Positions 33,982 to 42,666 of a DNA stretch of 64,000 nucleotides are shown here, in pieces. The position numbers and the translations under genes were made by a program. The stretch covers positions 62,001 through 126,000 of the forward strand of contig JAFGBF010000022.1 of NCBI GenBank assembly GCA_016933255.1. Reading direction: 5' to 3'. The notes beneath the pieces were generated by a model. The model saw only the letters and a program-made list of their open reading frames with translations. It was not told where the DNA came from and did no database searches. How positions within the stretch are numbered: the first letter of the stretch is position 1; each line of letters opens with the position of its first letter. Source of the stretch: Candidatus Krumholzibacteriota bacterium (lineage in GTDB: Bacteria > Krumholzibacteriota > Krumholzibacteriia > Krumholzibacteriales > Krumholzibacteriaceae).

Positions 33982-34248
33982 TCAGATCCCGGAGAGCATA
34001 CTTAAAATCTTCCGTATTTCCTTTATCTCTATCCTGTAACACACAGTCGTCCCTTTCCGGTGGCTGGATAGTATGCCGGCGTTCTTCATTACTTTAAGAT
34101 GTTGAGAGATAGTCGACTGCGGAAGACCAAGATTTTCCTGGATCTTTGAGACATTACAGCCGTTTTTTTCCAGACGGTCTATTATTTCCATACGTACCGG
34201 ATGCGCCAAGGCTTTCAGTATCTGGCTGCTTTTCTCATAACCCGTCAC
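33982..34248 (-). CDS. ArsR-family winged-helix repressor, probably sulfur-responsive
   Basis: 88 residues. Full ArsR/SmtB fold: ILKALAHPVRMEIIDRLEKNG, recognition helix LPQSTISQHLKVMKNAGIL, wing SSHRKGTTVCYRI. It has only two Cys, Cys31 and Cys70. It lacks the CxC(x2)C arsenic site and SmtB-type His/Asp metal ligands. Two-Cys ArsR proteins such as SqrR, BigR and YgaV sense persulfides by forming a polysulfide bridge; the Cys spacing here is not the same, so this is inferred mainly from the adjoining sulfur operon. GTG start with GGAGG. Confidence 0.85.
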   Translation of the reverse strand: MTGYEKSSQILKALAHPVRMEIIDRLEKNGCNVSKIQENLGLPQSTISQHLKVMKNAGILSSHRKGTTVCYRIEIKEIRKILSMLSGI

Positions 34249-34276
34249 AGGCTTCCTCCGGTATTCAACTCTTATC

Positions 34277-34308
34277 GATATCTTGCCATCGATACTTCAA
34301 TGAAGTAT
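34277..34308 (-). promoter_or_regulatory. Operator-like repeat, copy 1, with perfect palindrome
   Basis: GATATCTTGCCATCGATACTTCAA (34277-34300) overlaps ATACTTCAATGAAGTAT (34292-34308), an inverted repeat with 8-base arms about a single central base. It is 29 bases upstream of the ArsR start, so autoregulation is likely. The arms resemble ArsR/SmtB operators in general form. Confidence 0.5.
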
Positions 34309-34428
34309 ATAGAAGAATAAAACCTGTAAAGTCAACTCAATATTTCACGAGTGTAAGAGACTTTCCGGGAAGGATCTACTCTATAGCATCGTGATATGAA
34401 GCATTACAGATGATGACGGGAAAGATTC

Positions 34429-35325
34429 ATGACCTTCAGATCGATAAGATCATATTCTTCGCTTTTTAAGGACGCAGGAAGGGGCTGGGCTCGAGACGAC
34501 GTCCCGTCGATGGCTGCCGCCCTGGCGTTTCACGCTGTCCTTTCTCTGGCTCCCCTTCTGATCATCCTGGTAGGAGTCATAAGCATCCTTTTCGGAAACG
34601 ATGCCGTGGAAAACGAAATCGTCACCCAGCTACACGAATCGATCGGCGAGAAAGCGTCGATAGCAGTCCAGACTGTCATACGCAGCACTCATGAGAGCAG
34701 AGCGGCAAATATAGCAGCCGGTTCAGGTTCTCTCCTTCTTCTCGTTATCTTTGCTTCCGGAGTATTCCAGCAGCTTATCATCTCGCTTAACAGGATCTGG
34801 GGCAAGAATCCCAGCCGTAAGCACGGGGTTTCCAAAATGATAATATGGACGATAAGAAGACATCTCTTTGCATTTTTGATGGTCGTATGCCTGGGGGTCT
34901 GGCTGTATGCTTCAATTCTGTTCGGAGCCCTGACCGTGATCCCGGAGAAACTGCTTCTTGAATCTTTTCCCGAAGTCGCCGGATTTCTCCCTCGTATCCC
35001 GATGCTTCTATCACCTTTTGTCCTTACTTTCCTTCTTGCGATCCTTTTCAAAGTGATACCGAATCTAAAAATAGATTGGAGCGACGTATGGTTCGGGGCC
35101 GCTTTCACATCTGTTCTGTTCCTGATAAGTGAGAGACTCATCGAGGTCTATCTGCAACGGACGATAGTCACATCCCTTTACGGAGCAGCCGGATCACTCG
35201 TCATCCTGCTGCTCTGGGTATACTGGTCGGCCATGGTATTCCTGTTCGGCGCCGAACTCGCCCGAGCATATGCGGAAAGATTCGGGTCAAGAAAGGATCT
35301 CGCGGTCACGCCAGAAAAGGGCTGA
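34429..35325 (+). CDS. YihY/UPF0761-family inner-membrane protein
   Basis: 298 residues with six predicted membrane helices. Typical motifs: DDVPSMAAALAFHAVLSLAPLLIIL, GVFQQLIISLNRIWG, FKVIPNLKIDWSDVWFGAAF, and SLYGAAGSLVILLLWVYWSAMVFLFGAEL near the end. The family (formerly mis-called ribonuclease BN) has no settled biochemical function. Divergent from arsR; weak GGGAAAG site. Confidence 0.88.
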   Translation: MTFRSIRSYSSLFKDAGRGWARDDVPSMAAALAFHAVLSLAPLLIILVGVISILFGNDAVENEIVTQLHESIGEKASIAVQTVIRSTHESRAANIAAGSGSLLLLVIFASGVFQQLIISLNRIWGKNPSRKHGVSKMIIWTIRRHLFAFLMVVCLGVWLYASILFGALTVIPEKLLLESFPEVAGFLPRIPMLLSPFVLTFLLAILFKVIPNLKIDWSDVWFGAAFTSVLFLISERLIEVYLQRTIVTSLYGAAGSLVILLLWVYWSAMVFLFGAELARAYAERFGSRKDLAVTPEKG

Positions 35326-35375
35326 GCATCGTTTCGCAGGGGCCCGCTTATACTTCCCCTGACAGACTCCCGGGA

Positions 35376-38327
35376 TCAGGACCATATCCCTGCCATAAGC
35401 CTTATTATCACTTCCATCGCCCTGTCTGTCCTTGAGATAAAATCTCCGAAAAGCCTTTCAGCGGCGCTGCTTCCGGCGCCATAGCCCATACTTGACGCCA
35501 CCTCGGGAAGATATTCCACTTCTATGACATCATGAGCAGCTACTTTCAGACGATAAAGGTCTCTGAGATTCTTAATAAATTTCAGATGTTCTTCCAGATA
35601 ACTGAAATCATCGCGTCTTGCAGGATCAAGCCCCGAAAGGCTGCCGAAAAGTCTGGCTGATAAAGGATCCCTGAACTTGTATCTTGCCTTATATATAAGA
35701 AGCAGCATCTCAATGTCACGCTGACCTCCCCTGCATTCCTTGATATTTCTCCTTATTTCCTCATCTTCAAGCGCGTGCCTTGCGACCATCTCCTCTATCA
35801 ATAATTCTATGAATTCACTGTCTCTTTCGAAGATAAACGGAACGATTATATCCTCCATGAGCTTCTTGCCGAGTTTTTTTGTTCCGACAAGCATCCTCGA
35901 TCCGAGGATCTGAGAGAGCTCAACCAGCACGCTATCGATATCCCCGCTCAGAAACTCTGCGAGCTGGTCGAGGCTTATGACATAACTCCCGAACTGTTCG
36001 GATAGCCTGTGATGAGGCAGGATCCCCCTTTTGAGAATCTGGGAATTCATCTTCGTTACGATCTTGTTGCAGTAGTAGATGATCTCATCATCGCTTGAAT
36101 CAAGGATTGCGATCATATCATAATCGTCATCGAAACCCTGTTCGCGAGCATGCCCTCCTGTAGCGTAAAGAGCGAACATATCGTGCGAATATATGGAATA
36201 ACCCAGGGATCTGTGAATATCCTGCTGGCAGTACTCATGAAGCGCGTGAGTATAGTTGTCGCAGAACTCAGTAAACTCGGCATCGGTCTGTCCGCTTCCC
36301 GCTCCGGCAAGCGTCAGAAGGCTGACCCTGACAAATTCCATATCATAATAATCGCCTATACGTTCGATCCTTCTCTCGATCGTTGGAAGTGACGTAATAT
36401 CGCTGTAGAACCCTTTGGTAATCTCTTTTAATTTCTCGTCATTATACAGGTTCTTTATGAAGACGGGATACTTGTTCAAGATCGAATGGAAGTGCCTTTT
36501 AAAAAAATGACTGCTTTGATAATGGATATTCGACAGGCTGAGAAGCCGTTTATGGTATGGGAGAAGTTCAGGAATAGCCGGCTCCTTTTCGATGATCGAT
36601 ATGAATCGTCCAAGAGATTCATAGTCGAGCAAAGCGAGAAAATTATTCAGGGTCCCCGATTGCGAGCTGGTAATTCTCGAAAGCGAATCAGAGACGCTTG
36701 GAAGTTCGCTCAGCTGATCGATAAATATTCCGCTCAGCAGGTCAAAGATCTTTCTCGATTCATCTGTCGCAGCCTTTTTGCCAAGGACTGTAAGGAATCT
36801 CAGGATAGGAGTCGGTTCATACACAGTATTCGAAATATAACCGCGTGCCACTTTCTTCAGAAGGCTTTCAGGCAACTCCCTGAAACTCTCCACGAATTCG
36901 TCATAGAAAAGATTAGTCTCACCGTTTAACTCCTCCAGAAAATCATCCCAATATGTGATCCCTTCCGAAAATGAAGAAGCCCTCAGAAAATCGACAGCAA
37001 GGTTACCTTTGTACCCGGGAGATTTGCGGCGGTCGCCGGAAAATATCGGACGGTACACGCTTATACCGCGCAGATGGTTCTTAAGGTCTTCGCTCAGAAA
37101 CCCTATCGCTTCGTAACAATCCTCCAGAGAGTTGTAATAATCGACAAGCATGAAATCTTCGGCCGTAACGACACCACGATCCTCGAACCCGAGCATTTCC
37201 GCTATGACCGCGACCATCTCCGCAATACAAGGTTCGCTGAGAGTGATCTCCTCGTCCTGGGCGACCATTATCTGGTAGAGATGCCTGAAAAGTTCAAAAA
37301 AGCTGAGCGTTCGTTCAATATCATCATACTGTTTTTCTCGTTCCGGGTTTAATGTCTTGAGTTCATCGATGATCTCCCAAGCATTGAGTTTTTCTATTCC
37401 ATAGACAAGCTTCAGCGCGGAAAGCAGTCCCCTGATGGAACGAAGCGCATCTTCCTTGGGATTTATGCTCTCTTTGGATTTCGGGCTGGAAAGAACCGAT
37501 TTTATCTCTCCGAGTATTCCCCTGAGAAAACCCTCATGGAAACGGTTCATACTGTTTTCGGGGTCAAAATAGAACCGGTCGGTCACCCTCTTCTTGAATT
37601 CTTCAAAAAGAGAATGGCTGCCCAGGATATTGGCAGCCCCTATCATCTCACTGACTATGATGAAATTATAGACGTTGTTGTCAAGGACCTCTTCATACTC
37701 TTCGATCGACGCGCTTAGAGATTTTCCGCCGATATATTCGGAAAGGTGGAAATGAAGGCGCGTGGCAGTCTTGAACATCTGGCTGCTGAGCTGGCCGATC
37801 GCATGATTAAGGTTCTCCACATCCCCCGCTCCGCTGTAGACGATGCCCAGGTCGATATCATCCTGGTCAGCCCTGGTGCCTACGCCAAGTACCACGAACT
37901 CGGGATGATCTTTCCCTTCGAGAAAAAGATCCAGAAGGCGCTTCATATAGTCCCTTGTAAGAAAACGAAACATCCTTCCCGATTCGAGCATGAATTTTCT
38001 GCTTATTCTGACCAGTTCTCTGCTTGACGCGATCTCGAGTTTGACAATATCGATCATCCTGAGGTTCATATGCAGAAACTGCAAAGCATAGTAACATCCA
38101 AGAAAGTCCAGGGCCTCCTGCCTGCCGCCCGCTACCTGCAGGATCGTATCCATCTCGGCAGATATCTCCAGCGAATAGCTCCAGAGATGTACTCTGTCCC
38201 TGACCCCGTCACGCTCGAGAGCTGCTGTCAGGCGATCTATGCTTTTCGATATGACATGGAGATACTTGTGATTGTAGTTGCCGAGTTTCTCAGTCTTTTC
38301 TGTAAGTCTTGTGAATTGATCCTTCAT
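35376..38327 (-). CDS. Large GlnE/GlnD-like protein with two nucleotidyltransferase domains
   Basis: 983 residues, mostly helical. Two DNA-polymerase-beta-type nucleotidyltransferase cores are visible: LGVGTRADQDDIDLGIVYSG (about residues 147-166) and ATGGHAREQGFDDDYDMIAILD (about 722-743). Each keeps the metal-binding acidic pair. Each is followed by a helical segment, and the end (RGGQRDIEMLLLIYKARY, LRDLYRLKVAAHDVIEVEYLP) resembles the GlnE/DUF294 C-terminal part. The overall plan is that of bifunctional GlnE (adenylyl transfer and removal), but no glutamine synthetase or PII gene is nearby. It lies 29 bases after an orphan ferredoxin-oxidoreductase gamma subunit and is probably co-transcribed with it. 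Target unknown. Confidence 0.72.
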   Translation of the reverse strand: MKDQFTRLTEKTEKLGNYNHKYLHVISKSIDRLTAALERDGVRDRVHLWSYSLEISAEMDTILQVAGGRQEALDFLGCYYALQFLHMNLRMIDIVKLEIASSRELVRISRKFMLESGRMFRFLTRDYMKRLLDLFLEGKDHPEFVVLGVGTRADQDDIDLGIVYSGAGDVENLNHAIGQLSSQMFKTATRLHFHLSEYIGGKSLSASIEEYEEVLDNNVYNFIIVSEMIGAANILGSHSLFEEFKKRVTDRFYFDPENSMNRFHEGFLRGILGEIKSVLSSPKSKESINPKEDALRSIRGLLSALKLVYGIEKLNAWEIIDELKTLNPEREKQYDDIERTLSFFELFRHLYQIMVAQDEEITLSEPCIAEMVAVIAEMLGFEDRGVVTAEDFMLVDYYNSLEDCYEAIGFLSEDLKNHLRGISVYRPIFSGDRRKSPGYKGNLAVDFLRASSFSEGITYWDDFLEELNGETNLFYDEFVESFRELPESLLKKVARGYISNTVYEPTPILRFLTVLGKKAATDESRKIFDLLSGIFIDQLSELPSVSDSLSRITSSQSGTLNNFLALLDYESLGRFISIIEKEPAIPELLPYHKRLLSLSNIHYQSSHFFKRHFHSILNKYPVFIKNLYNDEKLKEITKGFYSDITSLPTIERRIERIGDYYDMEFVRVSLLTLAGAGSGQTDAEFTEFCDNYTHALHEYCQQDIHRSLGYSIYSHDMFALYATGGHAREQGFDDDYDMIAILDSSDDEIIYYCNKIVTKMNSQILKRGILPHHRLSEQFGSYVISLDQLAEFLSGDIDSVLVELSQILGSRMLVGTKKLGKKLMEDIIVPFIFERDSEFIELLIEEMVARHALEDEEIRRNIKECRGGQRDIEMLLLIYKARYKFRDPLSARLFGSLSGLDPARRDDFSYLEEHLKFIKNLRDLYRLKVAAHDVIEVEYLPEVASSMGYGAGSSAAERLFGDFISRTDRAMEVIIRLMAGIWS

Positions 38328-38356
38328 GCAAAGATCTTTCTCGGCACTTGCCGGTA

Positions 38357-38917
38357 TCAGCCTTTTGTTCCGGAAACAAGTCGATCCCCCGCCTTTATCC
38401 CGGCCTTAAACGCACTTAGATAGTTTTCTTCCGATAACTTAGGAGCCCTGGCCATGACAGCCAGCCTTATCGCTTTTTCTTCGACTACATCAGACAGAGC
38501 GGAAAAGACTCCGAGAACGAATATGTTGATCATCGAGTACTTCTCCACATCGATTTTAACAGTATCCAAAAAAGGGATCCGAAAAAGGTTTTTTATCGAA
38601 TACTCTTCCCCGACCTCGATATCGCTATCTGCCACGACAATACCTTCCGGAGAAAGATCATCGATATATTTATCGAATGCCTCCTGCGTCATCACAAGGA
38701 GAAAGTCGACAGCTTCGATCTTCGGGCAGTCTATAGCTTCATCCGAGATTATTACTTCCGCCCTGGCGGTGCTGCTTCTTGCTTCAGGTCCGAATGAAGC
38801 ACTCTCCGAAGCGAACCTGTTGCCGTAGATCGCAGCCGCCTCGGCAAGTATTCTGGCAGCCTGTTTGAACCCATGATTGCTCGAACCGCTTAACCTGACG
38901 ATATACTTGTATGACAT
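38357..38917 (-). CDS. Orphan 2-oxoacid:ferredoxin oxidoreductase gamma-subunit-like protein
   Basis: 186 residues from ATG 38917 (GGGGAGT site). It follows the PorG/KorC fold along its length: YIVRLSGSSNHGFKQAARILAEAAA, ASFGPEARSSTARAEVIISD, VDFLLVMTQEAFDKYI, KYSMINIFVLGVFSAL. Two hallmark glycine motifs are changed: SGxGGQG reads SGSSNHG, and PExRGG reads PEARSS. No alpha, beta or delta subunit gene is near. A regulatory or CoA/nucleotide-binding role with the adjoining nucleotidyltransferase is possible (inference). Confidence 0.75.
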   Translation of the reverse strand: MSYKYIVRLSGSSNHGFKQAARILAEAAAIYGNRFASESASFGPEARSSTARAEVIISDEAIDCPKIEAVDFLLVMTQEAFDKYIDDLSPEGIVVADSDIEVGEEYSIKNLFRIPFLDTVKIDVEKYSMINIFVLGVFSALSDVVEEKAIRLAVMARAPKLSEENYLSAFKAGIKAGDRLVSGTKG

Positions 38918-39161
38918 AGGCAGGACTCCCCGGGATTTCACATTTTTCTGAACCGTTATCGGGTTCAAAGATACATCGGCAGGAATCCTCTTACAACAGG
39001 AATGATCGAATCATCACTAATAATATATAAATAAAGCAGTTCCAGCTTGATTGCGAAAAGGTGCCCTCTCCCGCAGGAAGGAACTTTACATTCCTGAAAA
39101 TCGTATATATAGTAGTGAGAGTTTAATATACGGTAATCGACAGCCTTGGTCCAAAAAACTC

Positions 39162-42100
39162 GTGAAAAGGACTGCAGCAATTAAAAGTAGCTCTGGATCT
39201 TCTCAAGCCCGCATTGACCTCCGCGATCCGCCGCTTACGGCGAGACGGCTTACCGGACTGCTGCGTATGCTCGGTTGCGCGATGACCGCCTCCGTTTTTT
39301 TGATTCTGCTTTTGATCACGCCATCCAAGACAACAGCTGATCCTCAAATGGATCGCGCTCCAGGCATCAAATTCAAGCAGATATCGATAGAGGAAGGATT
39401 ATCCCAGAGCATCGTCGAATGTATCATACAGGACCGTAAAGGGTTTCTATGGCTGGGAACAGAATCAGGGCTTAATAAGTACGACGGCTACGATTTCACC
39501 GTGATGGTGAACGATCCCGAGGACGCAAACAGCCTCAGTTACAACCACATACTTTCCGTCTGCGAGGACGACCAGGGGTATCTCTGGATCGGCACTTTCC
39601 ATGGAGGGCTCAACAGGTATGATCCGCATACCGGAAGGTTCAAGCTGTTTGTCAATGACCCGAAAGATGACACGAGCATCAGCCACAATAATATCAATGT
39701 CCTGCATAAGGACCATTCAGGAGCCCTCTGGATAGGAACAGACAGAGGAATCGACCGTTATGACCGAGCCAGTGATTCTTTTTCCAGATATCTCTATGAT
39801 CCGGCAAGTGAGTCGGGAGAGAACAGATCAGCAGTTCTTGACATCTATGAGGATAATGACGGCAGGATGTGGATAGGACACGGCGGCAAAGGCCTCAGCT
39901 GCACCGATGAAAACGGAAAAGTCCTGAAACGCTACATGAACGACCCAGGAGACCCTTCTTCTCTGAGCAACAACTCCGTAAGGTCTATCTTTAGAGACAG
40001 ATCCGGCACCCTTTGGGTTGGAACGATCGGAGGAGGCCTGAACAGGCTCGACGCCGGTAAGGAAAGATTCACGAGATACAGGAATGATCCTGACGACCCG
40101 GCAAGCCTCAGCAGCAATAATGTCTACGCGATCTATGAAGACGGATATGGCTCCCTTTGGATCGCCACCAAGGGCGGAGGGCTTAATCTCTACAACAGGA
40201 AGAATGATAATTTCTTCCATTATATAAACGATCCGACTGACCCGACCAGTATCGGCTATGACGAGATATACGATATCTTTGAAGACAGGTCTGGGGTCAT
40301 CTGGCTCGGTACCTACGGGAACGGGACGAGCAGTTTCAACACGAGACTCAGCAAATTCAATGTCTACAGGCCGAACCCCTCAGTCCCGGACGGACTGAAC
40401 GAAGGGATCGTCTGGTCTATCCTCGAAGACGACGGCGGTATCCTGTGGATCGGAACGCATGGCGGAGGATTAAACAGGTTTGACCGAAAAACCGGGAAAT
40501 ACACGCACTTTTTAAACGATCCCGACGACGACGAAAGCATAAACAGCAATATTGTCAGAGTGGTATTCAAAGACAGTTCGAATACGATCTGGGTGGGTAC
40601 TCACAGAGGGATCGGAAGACTCGACCGGAAGACGGGAAAATTCACGAGATACAGTCACGACTCAGGTGATCCTCACAGTATCAGCCATAATGAGATAAGA
40701 TCGATCTATCAGGACCGCGCGGGCACTTTGTGGGTCGGCACTTACGGAGGCGGCCTGAACAGGTTCAACAGGGAAAAAGGGACATTTCAGTCGTACAGGC
40801 ATGACATCGATGATTCGACAAGCATCAGCAATGACTTTATCAGGGAGATGCTCGAAGACAGATCAGGCAGGTTCTGGATCGGAACCCAGGGCGGCGGGCT
40901 TGAACTGATGAACAGGACCAGGGGGACTTTCTCGCATTTCAGGACCGATATCGATAATCCATACAGCCTGAACAACGATTATGCCTTTACTGTCTTTGAA
41001 GACACCAGCGGCGTACTCTGGATCGGAACGATGGGCGGAGGATTGAACAGATTCGACACATCGACCGGAAGATTCAGCTATTTTTCTGAAGATGACGGAT
41101 TGTCGAACAACTCCGTTTACTGCATTCTCGGCGGGAACGACGGAAAACTCTGGATGAGCACTAATTTCGGAATCTCCAGCTTTGACACCGGGACCAAGGA
41201 ATTCAGGAATTATAACAATGAAGACGGGATCCAGAGCAATGAGTTCAACGGCGGTTCATCATACAGAAGCGGATCGGGAGAGCTCTTCTTTGGAAATATT
41301 GACGGATTCGTCTCCTTCTTCCCCGACAGGATCGAAAACAATCCGAACATTCCTCCTGTCGTAATCACTTCCTTCAAGAAACTGAACAAGGAAGCGGTCC
41401 TCGACAGGCCGATAACCGAGATCGATAGACTTGTACTCTCATACAAGGACTACTTTTTCTCATTTGAGTTCTCTGCACTGGATTTTTCAGCGCCCGGCAA
41501 GAACAGATATGCCTACATGATGGAAGGACTTGATAAAGAATGGATATATACAGACTCTGAAAAACGATTTGCCACCTATACGACACTGCCTCCCGGAAAG
41601 TATGTTTTCAGAGTCAAAGGTTCGAATAATGACGGCGTCTGGAACGAGGAAGGAGTATCGATAGATATAACGATAACTCCCCCCTTCTGGCAGACAATCT
41701 GGTTTCGTCTCCTTTCGGGCCTGATAATCGCCGGAATCATCTTTGTCCTCTACAGCCGAAGAGTGAAAAATGTCAGAATATCCGCCGAACTGCAGGCGGC
41801 CCATGCGGCCCAGATGTCGATCATGCCTCATGAAGATCCCCGGATAGAAGGGTTCGACATCTCCGGCATCTGTATTCCCGCTAACGAAGTCGGCGGAGAT
41901 TTCTACGACTATATGTGGCTGGATCCTGAGAGATCGAGATTTCTTGTGGCGATAGGAGATGTCTCCGGTAAAGCGATGAAAGCAGCGATGATCGCCGTGA
42001 TGTCGAGCGGCATGATCTGTTCGAAAGCTTCGGAGGGCAGTTCCGTCTCCAGGATAATGACGGATCTTAATCTTCCGCTTTTCAGCAAGACTGATTCAAC

Positions 42101-42527
42101 GATGTACACGGCCCTTTTTCTGGCTGCAATCGATATCAGAACAAAGGAAATATCATTCTCCAACGCTGGATTCAGTGACCCTATCCTGAAAAACAACCGA
42201 AGCTTAAAAAGAATACCTAATGTCGGTTCGAGACTTCCTCTCGGGATGTTTGAGGATACTTTCTATTCGGAAAACAAGATCTATCTTGCTCCGGATGATA
42301 TCCTGGTACTGTTTTCCGACGGTGTCCCTGACGCGATCAACAGTTCCCGAGAATTCTATGATACGGCTTCACTTGAAAAGCTGCTGAAAGAGAAGATCCA
42401 GTCCTCGATGTCAGCAAAGGAGATAAGGGATATGATCGTTGATGATGTGATGAGGTTCGCCGGCCATACGGCTCAGAACGATGACATGACCCTTGTCGTC
42501 ATAAAGACTTCTGACAAAACATCCTGA
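39162..42527 (+). CDS. Membrane sensor phosphatase: two-component-type propeller, Y_Y_Y and SpoIIE domains
   Basis: About 1121 residues. Start uncertain: GTG 39162 keeps basic residues before the first membrane segment (TASVFLILLLITP); ATG 39267 is the alternative, and neither has a good ribosome binding site. Fourteen propeller repeats follow (xWxGTxGGGLNRFD type, about 47 residues each), forming two seven-bladed propellers outside the membrane. Then a Y_Y_Y domain (YAYMMEGLDKEW...PPGKYVFRVKGSN), one transmembrane helix (TIWFRLLSGLIIAGIIFVLY) and a PP2C/SpoIIE phosphatase with EVGGDFYDY, GDVSGKAMKAAM, LFSDGVPDA and NDDMTLVVI. It probably senses an external signal and dephosphorylates an anti-anti-sigma factor. 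No partner gene is adjacent. Confidence 0.9.
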   Translation: MKRTAAIKSSSGSSQARIDLRDPPLTARRLTGLLRMLGCAMTASVFLILLLITPSKTTADPQMDRAPGIKFKQISIEEGLSQSIVECIIQDRKGFLWLGTESGLNKYDGYDFTVMVNDPEDANSLSYNHILSVCEDDQGYLWIGTFHGGLNRYDPHTGRFKLFVNDPKDDTSISHNNINVLHKDHSGALWIGTDRGIDRYDRASDSFSRYLYDPASESGENRSAVLDIYEDNDGRMWIGHGGKGLSCTDENGKVLKRYMNDPGDPSSLSNNSVRSIFRDRSGTLWVGTIGGGLNRLDAGKERFTRYRNDPDDPASLSSNNVYAIYEDGYGSLWIATKGGGLNLYNRKNDNFFHYINDPTDPTSIGYDEIYDIFEDRSGVIWLGTYGNGTSSFNTRLSKFNVYRPNPSVPDGLNEGIVWSILEDDGGILWIGTHGGGLNRFDRKTGKYTHFLNDPDDDESINSNIVRVVFKDSSNTIWVGTHRGIGRLDRKTGKFTRYSHDSGDPHSISHNEIRSIYQDRAGTLWVGTYGGGLNRFNREKGTFQSYRHDIDDSTSISNDFIREMLEDRSGRFWIGTQGGGLELMNRTRGTFSHFRTDIDNPYSLNNDYAFTVFEDTSGVLWIGTMGGGLNRFDTSTGRFSYFSEDDGLSNNSVYCILGGNDGKLWMSTNFGISSFDTGTKEFRNYNNEDGIQSNEFNGGSSYRSGSGELFFGNIDGFVSFFPDRIENNPNIPPVVITSFKKLNKEAVLDRPITEIDRLVLSYKDYFFSFEFSALDFSAPGKNRYAYMMEGLDKEWIYTDSEKRFATYTTLPPGKYVFRVKGSNNDGVWNEEGVSIDITITPPFWQTIWFRLLSGLIIAGIIFVLYSRRVKNVRISAELQAAHAAQMSIMPHEDPRIEGFDISGICIPANEVGGDFYDYMWLDPERSRFLVAIGDVSGKAMKAAMIAVMSSGMICSKASEGSSVSRIMTDLNLPLFSKTDSTMYTALFLAAIDIRTKEISFSNAGFSDPILKNNRSLKRIPNVGSRLPLGMFEDTFYSENKIYLAPDDILVLFSDGVPDAINSSREFYDTASLEKLLKEKIQSSMSAKEIRDMIVDDVMRFAGHTAQNDDMTLVVIKTSDKTS

Positions 42528-42556
42528 TTTTCGGCAATAATTCAAGCTTAATAAAT

Positions 42557-42585
42557 TTGCATTTTCCAGTGATATACTGTATAAA
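42557..42585 (+). promoter_or_regulatory. Candidate promoter for the isocitrate/isopropylmalate cluster
   Basis: TTGCAT (42557-42562), 17-base spacer, TATAAA (42580-42585), 81 bases before the ATG at 42667. A good sigma70 match, in the 140-base gap after the phosphatase gene. Confidence 0.55.
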
Positions 42586-42666
42586 TCAGGCAAGTTTTAA
42601 ATCCGTACGAGCGGCGCATTGGGCCTTAAAGATTCAATGCGTTAACAGCAAAGGAGTTAAGAGGTT

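Noticed and set aside
7523-34248. Canonical sHdr sulfur-oxidation pathway
   Set aside because: TusA and DsrE are nearby, but HdrB1/B2, a second HdrC and a lipoate-binding protein are missing, and the HdrA forms are much larger.
33982-34248. Arsenic-resistance regulator
   Set aside because: The CxC(x2)C arsenite site is absent and no arsB/C/A genes are nearby; sulfur genes are.
39400-41320. Repeat array of about 150-base units, considered as CRISPR or mobile repeat
   Set aside because: The periodicity is explained by the propeller blades within one continuous reading frame.
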